Source of the DNA: Bacillota bacterium
GTDB taxonomy: Bacteria > Bacillota > Clostridia > Lachnospirales > Lachnospiraceae
Assembly: GCA_029226935.1 (NCBI GenBank)
Contig: JAQXYZ010000039.1
Coordinates: 1-52,770, forward strand
Direction: 5' to 3'
Length of the DNA stretch: 52,770 nucleotides
The position numbers and the translations under genes are program-made. The notes beneath the pieces are model-generated. The model worked only from the letters and a program-made list of their open reading frames with translations. It was not told the DNA's origin and searched no databases. Shown in pieces: positions 1-6,428 of the stretch. Each line of letters starts with the position of its first letter. Positions within the stretch are counted from its first letter, which is position 1.

Positions 1-740
1 CAATAGAAGCCGTAAAGGCAGTAGAAGAATATGGGGAGCTGTCTATGAGTGAGTTAATAGGTATACTGACAGACAGGATGAAACCGACAGAGCACGATAG
101 CAGAATACTTCATAATCGAAATGATACCTATTTTTCTCAAAAGGTAAGAAATTTGCGCTCACATCAAAATAAAATATTCTTTCAAAATGTGTATTATGAT
201 CAATCGAAAGAGAAGTATATGTCGTATGAGTGCAAAAATTTAAGAGATACGCTGGAAAACAGTGCATACAGGGAACGAATCAAACGAAGAAAAAAGATGG
301 CACAGCGCTTCTATGCCCAAAAAGTAGATTATGAAATGATAAACAAAGAAAAAAAGTTAATCGGAAATAGTGGCGAAGAATTCGTATATCGTGACCAAAT
401 TAATTTTGTCAGAAAGTATGCACCGGAATATGAAAGTAGTGTGCGCCATGTATCAAAATTAGACGGAGATGGTGCGGGATATGACATTAGTTCCTTCGAT
501 AAAGATAAAAAAATAGTATATATAGAAGTAAAAACGACCACAGGCAGGAAAGAAACTCCTTTTTATATGAGTGCAGCGGAGTATGCGTTTTTTGAACTGC
601 ATAAGGATAATTATATCATTGCGCGGGTCTATGATTTTGATAAGGAAACCGGAACCGGAAAAATAGAATACTTACCAGGTGCGCAAATTGAAGGTACTTT
701 TGAAAAGGAAGTATTTTCATATAAAATTTTTTACAAATAA
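1..740 (+). CDS. Type II restriction endonuclease-like protein, DUF3883/PD-(D/E)XK (5' partial)
   Basis: The C-terminal third carries a PD-(D/E)XK-type nuclease core: GYD in GAGYDISSFD, then the E-x-K of YIEVKTT about 14 residues later. This matches DUF3883-type restriction nucleases. The N-terminal part contains NDTYFSQKVRNLRSH, a segment I associate with the DNA-recognition part of type II endonucleases. The reading frame is open to the left edge, and the residues before the ATG at 45 (AVKAVEEYGELSMSELI) look like coding sequence, so the gene probably starts outside the window. A GGGGAG six bases before 45 leaves that ATG possible as the true start. A Dam-type methylase begins 17 bases downstream, which supports a restriction-modification pair. 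The nuclease role is inferred from the motif and the neighbour. Confidence 0.72.
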   Translation, partial: IEAVKAVEEYGELSMSELIGILTDRMKPTEHDSRILHNRNDTYFSQKVRNLRSHQNKIFFQNVYYDQSKEKYMSYECKNLRDTLENSAYRERIKRRKKMAQRFYAQKVDYEMINKEKKLIGNSGEEFVYRDQINFVRKYAPEYESSVRHVSKLDGDGAGYDISSFDKDKKIVYIEVKTTTGRKETPFYMSAAEYAFFELHKDNYIIARVYDFDKETGTGKIEYLPGAQIEGTFEKEVFSYKIFYK

Positions 741-756
741 GGAAAAGGAACAGGCT

Positions 757-1932
757 ATGAGCAGCAATGTTTTGGCAAATAGATTATCTCCATTAATTAA
801 ATATCCCGGTGGGAAGGAAAAGGAGTTAAATTACATTCTTCCGGCATTGCCATCTAAATTGGAAAGATATTACGAACCGTTTGTAGGCGGAGGTGCTGTA
901 TTTTTTGCAATTGATGCAGAAGAATACTATATAAATGATAAGTCCGATGAACTGATTTCGCTTTATAATATGGTTAAGCATCAGAATAAGGAATTTTTTA
1001 ACAAATTGGAAGCAATCGAAGATAACTGGAAGATTATCAGTGATGTAGTCGACCATCATGAAAAGGCGCTGGTGGATATTTACACTTGCTTTAAAAGGGA
1101 AGACATCAATAACCAGCAGCTTGGGGAAAAAATTTCAGAGTTTGTGCATCAAAACAGGGAAGAATTTAAGGGACTCCTGTCAACGGATTTTAACTATAAA
1201 ATTGAGGAATTTGTTGGAGAACTTTGTAAAAGTATCAAAAATAAAATGATTCGAATGAACAGGATAGAGCGAGAAAAGGGAGAACTTGTATACGCAGATA
1301 TTGTGGCGAATATAGAGTCTTCACTAAAGGCTGCCTTTTATACTCATTTTAGAATGTTGATGAACCGCAAGGAAGAACTGGGACTTTCGGAGGAGTTTGG
1401 AACTGCAATCTATTTTTTTATCAGGCAGGTATGTTATTCTTCCATGTTCCGGTATAATAAAGACGGTAAGTTCAATGTTCCCTATGGCGGTATTTCCTAT
1501 AACAGAAAATCCTTTGCCAGTAAAATTGAATATTACAAAAATACAGATGTAGTGGAGCATTTAAGAAGGACGACAATTGGGAATATGGATTTCTATGAGT
1601 TTATGAAAATAAATGAGCCAAAGGAAAATGACTTTGTATTTTTGGATCCTCCCTATGATTCGGAATTCAGTACCTATGCCCAAAACGAGTTTGACAAAAG
1701 CGATCAGGCAAGATTAGCAGAATACTTAATCAAAGAGTGCAAAGCAAACTTTATGATTGTCATCAAAAATACAGAATATATTTCCTCTTTATATCAGGAG
1801 GGAAAGGAAACTGCAAATGGAAAAAGCCTTCATGTGAGTTCCTTTGATAAGAAGTATTTCGTCAGTTTTCAGGATAGGAATGATAAAAATGCGCAGCATT
1901 TACTGATTACCAATTATGGGATAGAGGATTGA
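757..1932 (+). CDS. D12-class DNA adenine N6-methyltransferase (Dam/M.DpnII-like)
   Basis: This is an SAM-dependent methylase acting on adenine N6, probably the protective partner of the upstream nuclease. Visible motifs are PLIKYPGGK near the N-terminus, YEPFVGGGAVFF (the SAM-binding FxGxG) and the catalytic DPPY at residues 297-300 in FVFLDPPYDSEF. At 391 residues it is longer than the usual 270-300; the extra length lies between the SAM motif and DPPY and forms the target-recognition region. The frame stays open back to 679, but the ATG at 757 follows a purine-rich GGAAAAGGAA site and gives the usual N-terminus. The target sequence cannot be read from the protein; a GATC-like site is only a family expectation. 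Confidence 0.87.
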   Translation: MSSNVLANRLSPLIKYPGGKEKELNYILPALPSKLERYYEPFVGGGAVFFAIDAEEYYINDKSDELISLYNMVKHQNKEFFNKLEAIEDNWKIISDVVDHHEKALVDIYTCFKREDINNQQLGEKISEFVHQNREEFKGLLSTDFNYKIEEFVGELCKSIKNKMIRMNRIEREKGELVYADIVANIESSLKAAFYTHFRMLMNRKEELGLSEEFGTAIYFFIRQVCYSSMFRYNKDGKFNVPYGGISYNRKSFASKIEYYKNTDVVEHLRRTTIGNMDFYEFMKINEPKENDFVFLDPPYDSEFSTYAQNEFDKSDQARLAEYLIKECKANFMIVIKNTEYISSLYQEGKETANGKSLHVSSFDKKYFVSFQDRNDKNAQHLLITNYGIED

Positions 1933-1957
1933 TTTATTTTTTTTTAAGGGATATATT
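1929..1957 (+). promoter_or_regulatory. Predicted sigma-A promoter for the SDR gene
   Basis: TTGATT at 1929-1934 and TATATT at 1952-1957 are separated by 17 bases, overlapping the methylase stop codon. The spacer is T-rich. The SDR gene starts 35 bases downstream. Confidence 0.45.
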
Positions 1958-1991
1958 TAAATTAGCAAAATAAAATCAAGGAGGTATTACT

Positions 1992-2795
1992 ATGGACAGA
2001 TTAAAGGGTAAGGTTGCTGTTGTCACTGGCTCTACCAGCGGGATTGGAATTGGTATTGCTAAGCTGTACGCCGCAGAGGGCGCTAAAGTTATCATCTGTG
2101 GGCGCAGGGCAGAGAAGGGACAGGCAGTGGTGGATGACATTCAGAAGGATGGCGGGGAAGCCAGTTATCATTTTATGGATATTACCGTTCCTGAGAGCAT
2201 CGAGAGCCTTATGGCAGATACTGCAGAAAAGTATGGTAAGATTGATGTTTTGGTAAATAATGCTGCCAATGTGGGTCTAAAGGACGGAAGAGTAGATGAA
2301 CTGACGCTGGAAATGTGGGATAATGTTCTTCAGAGTGATTTGCGTGGAACCTTTTACACAACTAAATGCGTACTTCCTTATATGCAGAAGAATGAAAAGG
2401 GAGGCTCCATTATCAATATTGGCTCTATGGCTTCCTGCGGAGGGGATCTTGGCTCTACTGCATATGCCTGTGCCAAAGCAGGAGTGGATATGCTGACCAA
2501 GTCGACTGCTCTGCAGTATGGCAAGCAAAATATCCGTTGCAATTGTGTGCGTCCCGGACTGATTGTTACTCCTCAGAACGATGCACATGTTCCACAGGCA
2601 TTGAAGGATATTTTCCTGAGCAACATCATGGTTAACCGCTATGGATGTCCTGAAGATATCGGAAATATGTGCGTATATTTTGCCTCCGATGAAAGCAGCT
2701 ATGTGACCGGACAGATCATTAATGTAGACGGTGGATTAAACTCCCATGTTCCTACAGTTGCTCAATTCAGGGATTTAAATTCCCGTACATGGTAA
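1992..2795 (+). CDS. Short-chain dehydrogenase/reductase (SDR) family oxidoreductase
   Basis: This is a classical SDR of 267 residues with a Rossmann fold. It shows the TGxxxGxG cofactor loop (TGSTSGIGIG, about residues 12-21), NNAA at 89-92, and the catalytic set Ser145 or Ser148, Tyr158 and Lys162 (YACAK). Arg38-Arg39 after the second beta strand (CGRR) would favour NADP(H). A perfect AAGGAGG lies eight bases before the ATG. A strong terminator follows and the promoter is its own, so it is a single-gene unit. The substrate is unknown: gut Clostridia use SDRs of this size on hydroxysteroids, sugars and keto acids, and nothing here separates these. Confidence 0.85.
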   Translation: MDRLKGKVAVVTGSTSGIGIGIAKLYAAEGAKVIICGRRAEKGQAVVDDIQKDGGEASYHFMDITVPESIESLMADTAEKYGKIDVLVNNAANVGLKDGRVDELTLEMWDNVLQSDLRGTFYTTKCVLPYMQKNEKGGSIINIGSMASCGGDLGSTAYACAKAGVDMLTKSTALQYGKQNIRCNCVRPGLIVTPQNDAHVPQALKDIFLSNIMVNRYGCPEDIGNMCVYFASDESSYVTGQIINVDGGLNSHVPTVAQFRDLNSRTW

Positions 2796-2808
2796 CAGTG
2801 TAACATAC

Positions 2809-2853
2809 GAGTCTTGGATTGTAGAATGTGCACAATTCAAGACTCTTTTTTTT
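2809..2853 (+). terminator. Rho-independent terminator after the SDR gene
   Basis: GAGTCTTG-G-ATTGT pairs with ACAAT-T-CAAGACTC around a short loop, and a run of eight or nine T follows. Confidence 0.9.
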
Positions 2854-2876
2854 GTATTAGGTTATGCGTTTAACCT

Positions 2877-2905
2877 TTGATGTGCCGGGGATTAGAAAGT
2901 ATAAT
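2877..2905 (+). promoter_or_regulatory. Predicted sigma-A promoter for the MATE gene
   Basis: TTGATG at 2877-2882, a 17-base spacer and a perfect TATAAT at 2900-2905. The start codon is about 50 bases downstream. Confidence 0.65.
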
Positions 2906-2957
2906 GAAAATGAAATTAAATTAGAAAAAAGTTTTCAAATGGGAGCAGAGCTGTAAA

Positions 2958-4310
2958 ATGAAAAAACAAAATCAATTTTTGGGGACGGTGTGTAAGATTG
3001 CAGTTCCGGTAACATTTCAATCCATGTTGCAGTCATCCTTCAGTGTGGTTGATCAGATTATGATTGGACAGTTAGGAAGTACGGGGGTTGCAGCTGTAGG
3101 ACTGGCAGGAAAATTTTCTTCTGTGTTTTCTGTAGTTGTCTCTGCGGTTGGAGCGGTTGCGGGAATTATGATTTCTCAATATATAGGGCAAAAAAATCAG
3201 AGGGAAGAAAGACGCAGCTTTTTTGTCAATTTATGGATCTCAGTTGGAATTGCGATGGCATTTACACTGCTGTGCCTGATGCTTCCTGAACAGATTATGA
3301 ATCTTTATACAAAGGATCAGGCAACCTGTCATTTGGCAGCAGGATATCTGAGGATGATTGGACTGACGTTTTTTCCTATAGCCGGAACTACAATGTTTGC
3401 AACCCTGTTCCGCTGTATGGAAAAAGCTTCTCTGCCTCTTTATGCGGGTATTATGGCAGCCGTGCTGAACACGGCATTAAATTATATATTGATTTTTGGT
3501 AAATTTGGTTTCGCACCCATGGGTGTCTATGGGGCGGCGATTGCAACGGTGATCTCCCAAGTTGCAAGTTTTCTGGTAATGTATGTGTTATACCGTGTCT
3601 ATTGGAAAAATAGAAAGAATTCAAAAGAAAATGAAAAAAGCAGATTCCAATGGAAACAGTATTGGATTATGTTGTTTCCTATCCTGATCTGTGAGTTCAT
3701 GTGGAGTCTGGGAGAAAATATTTATGCGGGAATTTATGGGCATCTTGGCACTATGTCATGTGCAGCAATGACGTTGATAAATCCCATTCAGAGTCTGATG
3801 ATTGGCGCATTATGCGGCTTGTCTCAGGCAGCAGGGGTTATTATAGGCAAGCTCCTTGGAAAAAATGAGCTTAAGGAGGCCTATTTCGGTTCGAAAAAGC
3901 TGATGATTTACGGCTGGTGTGGTTCGTTGATTTTATCCGCTCTGCTCCTGATTATAAGACCATTTTATGTAAATATTTATCAGGTAGAGCCAACAGTAAA
4001 AATGCTTACATCACAGATACTTGCAGCATATGCGGTAATTGCACCGTTTAAAGTCCAGAACATGATATTGGGAGGCGGTATTCTGCGCAGTGGGGGAAAG
4101 ACGAACTATGTGATGTGGATTGACCTGATGGGGACATGGATTTTTGGTGTGCCGCTGGGAATGCTGGCAGCTTTTGTGTGGAAGCTTCCCATTCCCTGTG
4201 TATATTTTATTCTGTCTCTTGAAGAGTGTATAAGATATGTGGTGTCCCTGATCGTATTTAAGCAAAAAAGGTGGATGCAGCAGCTGAAATCTGAAAAAAG
4301 CACAGAATGA
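2958..4310 (+). CDS. MATE family multidrug/toxin efflux transporter
   Basis: A 450-residue polytopic membrane protein with the two-fold MATE architecture of about 12 membrane segments. The N-terminal half begins with the typical PVTFQSMLQSSFSVVDQIMIG stretch, and the second half repeats the layout after the basic loop near residues 215-230. The family exports cationic drugs and metabolites by sodium or proton antiport. The gene has its own promoter and is convergent with the sodium-pump genes downstream. The start follows GGGAGCAG. The substrate cannot be deduced. Confidence 0.88.
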   Translation: MKKQNQFLGTVCKIAVPVTFQSMLQSSFSVVDQIMIGQLGSTGVAAVGLAGKFSSVFSVVVSAVGAVAGIMISQYIGQKNQREERRSFFVNLWISVGIAMAFTLLCLMLPEQIMNLYTKDQATCHLAAGYLRMIGLTFFPIAGTTMFATLFRCMEKASLPLYAGIMAAVLNTALNYILIFGKFGFAPMGVYGAAIATVISQVASFLVMYVLYRVYWKNRKNSKENEKSRFQWKQYWIMLFPILICEFMWSLGENIYAGIYGHLGTMSCAAMTLINPIQSLMIGALCGLSQAAGVIIGKLLGKNELKEAYFGSKKLMIYGWCGSLILSALLLIIRPFYVNIYQVEPTVKMLTSQILAAYAVIAPFKVQNMILGGGILRSGGKTNYVMWIDLMGTWIFGVPLGMLAAFVWKLPIPCVYFILSLEECIRYVVSLIVFKQKRWMQQLKSEKSTE

Positions 4311-4312
4311 GA

Positions 4313-4429
4313 TTATAAATGAAGTTTGCCAATCAGGGAAATGATGATCATAATGAGGAGTATGGACACGAAGATGCCCAGCATGCCTTGTGCCATGATC
4401 ATTAATGCAATTAATATATTCTGAGACAT
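4313..4429 (-). CDS. OadG-like small transporter subunit (38 aa)
   Basis: A 38-residue ORF starting MSQNILIALMIMAQGMLGIF, consisting of one hydrophobic helix and a short GKLHL tail. An AGGGGC site lies 8 bases before the ATG, and the start is 15 bases downstream of the stop of the decarboxylase beta subunit on the same strand. Small OadG-related subunits occur next to beta subunits of sodium-translocating decarboxylases in many Firmicutes, and the single helix, size and position fit. It would sit in the membrane and help assemble or stabilise the beta subunit. It lacks the long hydrophilic tail of full OadG. Confidence 0.75.
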   Translation of the reverse strand: MSQNILIALMIMAQGMLGIFVSILLIMIIISLIGKLHL

Positions 4430-4443
4430 AAATAAGCCCCTTT

Positions 4444-5580
4444 CTATAAATAGTTTGAAACCAGATGAATCAGAAGACCGCCGGCGATAACGGATGCAAT
4501 TTGACCGGAAACATTTGCCCCTGCAGCCTGCATGATTAATATGTTATTGGAATCTTCTTTTAAAGCCATTTTTTGAACTACGCGGGATGACATAGGAAAA
4601 GCGGAAATTCCTGCTGCTCCAATCATGGGATTGATTTTTTCTTTTACGAACAGGTTAATTACTTTTGCAAAAACAACACCTGCTATTGTATCAAAGACGA
4701 AGGCAACAAGTCCAATTGCCATAATGAGCAGAGTATTTGGCTTTACGAAAGCTTCTGCCTGCATACTGAAGGAAATAGTAATGCCGAGAAATAACGTAAT
4801 CAGATTGGCAAGGACATTCTGGGCAGTTTCAGACAGGCTTCCCAGAACACCGCATTCTCTCAGTAAATTGCCAAACATCAGAAAGCCGACTAAAGCAACG
4901 GATGATGGTGCGATCAGACCCACGATAAAGGTTACTACAATAGGGAATGCAATCCGCATGGACTTCGAAACCTCTCCAGGAGTATATTTCATGCGGATTT
5001 GGCGCTCTTTCTTTGTGGTAACCAGTCTGATTGCAAAAGGTTGTACAATGGGAACTAAAGCCATATATGAATAAGCGGCTACGGCAATTGCACCAATATA
5101 GTTGGAATGCAGAATCTGGGATACCAGAATTGAGGTAGGACCGTCTGCGGCTCCGATAATACCGATGGCAGCAGCATCCTTCAGATCAAAACCAAGAATT
5201 ACTGCAAACAGGAGAGCAGCAAAAATGCCGAACTGGGCAGCTGCACCAAATAAAAACAGTATTGGTTTGGAGAGCAGGGGACCAAAGTCAATCATAGCAC
5301 CTATTCCGATAAAAAGAATAATGGGAAGTGCCTCAGAGGCCTCAATACCTATTGAGAAGAGCCATTCAATAATGCCGTTGGTTTCGCCCACCCCCTCAAT
5401 GTATTGATTGAGCACGCCACTGGCAGGAAAGTTTACCAGAATTGCTCCGAATCCCATGGGAAGCAGAAGCGACGGCTCATATTCCTTTTTTACAGCAAGC
5501 CAGATCAGTATGATTCCGACCACATACATGACTGCCTGCTTCCATGTGATGGCGAGAATGCCGGAAATCAGAAAATCCAT
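4444..5580 (-). CDS. Sodium ion-translocating decarboxylase subunit beta (OadB/GcdB/MmdB family)
   Basis: This is the membrane subunit that couples decarboxylation of carboxybiotin to sodium export. It is about 378 residues and strongly hydrophobic. The hallmark GAADGPTSI motif carries the aspartate equivalent to the ion-binding Asp203 of oxaloacetate decarboxylase, and the GAAGISAFPMSSRVV and AAGANVSGQIASV stretches near the C-terminus are also typical. The frame is open back to 5715. The ATG at 5580 gives the family N-terminus (MDFLISGILAITW), but AAGGAG at 5600-5605 is better placed for the in-frame TTG at 5589. The OadG-like peptide follows. No carboxyltransferase alpha subunit or biotin carrier is present here, so the substrate (oxaloacetate, glutaconyl-CoA or methylmalonyl-CoA) is undecided. 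Confidence 0.87.
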   Translation of the reverse strand: MDFLISGILAITWKQAVMYVVGIILIWLAVKKEYEPSLLLPMGFGAILVNFPASGVLNQYIEGVGETNGIIEWLFSIGIEASEALPIILFIGIGAMIDFGPLLSKPILFLFGAAAQFGIFAALLFAVILGFDLKDAAAIGIIGAADGPTSILVSQILHSNYIGAIAVAAYSYMALVPIVQPFAIRLVTTKKERQIRMKYTPGEVSKSMRIAFPIVVTFIVGLIAPSSVALVGFLMFGNLLRECGVLGSLSETAQNVLANLITLFLGITISFSMQAEAFVKPNTLLIMAIGLVAFVFDTIAGVVFAKVINLFVKEKINPMIGAAGISAFPMSSRVVQKMALKEDSNNILIMQAAGANVSGQIASVIAGGLLIHLVSNYL

Positions 5581-5704
5581 TTGGTTCAAATGTTCATTAC
5601 TCCTTCTTATTTTTAAAAATAAATTGTTTCTATGTCTATTATATAAATCTATATGCAAATCATCACGTAAAGAAAACGTAAAGAAATACGGTAAAAGAGT
5701 TTCA

Positions 5705-5733
5705 TTGAACTTCATCTCAATGTGTAGTAAACT
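5705..5733 (+). promoter_or_regulatory. Predicted sigma-A promoter for the phosphatase gene
   Basis: TTGAAC at 5705-5710, a 17-base spacer and TAAACT at 5728-5733. The phosphatase starts at 5800 and the GTPase gene follows 26 bases after it, so both may share this promoter. Confidence 0.5.
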
Positions 5734-5799
5734 GGACTGGTAACGGATATTTTAGCCGGAAAAGAATTAGTCGCGTCGCGAGAATGAGAAAGGATTTAT

Positions 5800-6402
5800 A
5801 TGAAACTGTATTTGGTAAGGCATGGTGAGACTGACTGGAACCAGGCAAGCAGGATTCAAGGGCAGACAGATACACCTTTGAATCATCATGGAATGGAACA
5901 GGCGAGAAAGCTGGCAGAAAAATTGGAGCAGGAAGATTTAAAGATCAGGCATATTTATTCAAGTCCCCAGCAGCGTGCCTGCGAAACTGCCCGAATTATA
6001 GGAGAGAGACTTTCCATTTCTCCAATCATGCATCGTGGGCTTGAGGAAATGTGTATGGGAAAGTGGGAAGGATACACATGGAAACAGGTACGGGAAAAGT
6101 TTCCTCAAGAGTATGATAATTGGTATACCAACCGTCGGTATCAGGTAACACCTGCGGGAGAGTCTTATCAGCAGCTGCTTGAAAGACTCTTGCCGGCATT
6201 AGAAGATATTCTTGAAAAAGAAACAGAGAATACCTTGATTGTGACACATAGTGCAGTGATCATGACATTGATGTCATATTTGTATGATACGCCATTTGAG
6301 GATATGGTTAAAAACTACAAGACGGGAAACGCGGCAATTGTGGAAGTGGATTTGACATTGTTTTATGAAAGAATAGGTCGGGAAATCCATCATTTGGCAT
6401 AA
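5800..6402 (+). CDS. Histidine phosphatase family protein (phosphoglycerate mutase-like)
   Basis: A 200-residue soluble enzyme with the branch-1 histidine phosphatase signature LVRHGETDWN. His8 is the phospho-acceptor, with Arg7 and Gly9. The acid residue lies in LEEMCMGKWEG (Glu82/83) and the second catalytic histidine in LIVTHSA. The size and the TDWN variant resemble the GpmB/CobC/broad phosphatase group rather than glycolytic phosphoglycerate mutase. The ATG follows AGAAAGGA. It sits directly upstream of the ribosome-acting GTPase, but no shared function is evident. The substrate is unknown. Confidence 0.85.
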   Translation: MKLYLVRHGETDWNQASRIQGQTDTPLNHHGMEQARKLAEKLEQEDLKIRHIYSSPQQRACETARIIGERLSISPIMHRGLEEMCMGKWEGYTWKQVREKFPQEYDNWYTNRRYQVTPAGESYQQLLERLLPALEDILEKETENTLIVTHSAVIMTLMSYLYDTPFEDMVKNYKTGNAAIVEVDLTLFYERIGREIHHLA

Positions 6403-6428
6403 CAGACAGAGAATGTGAGATATATGGA

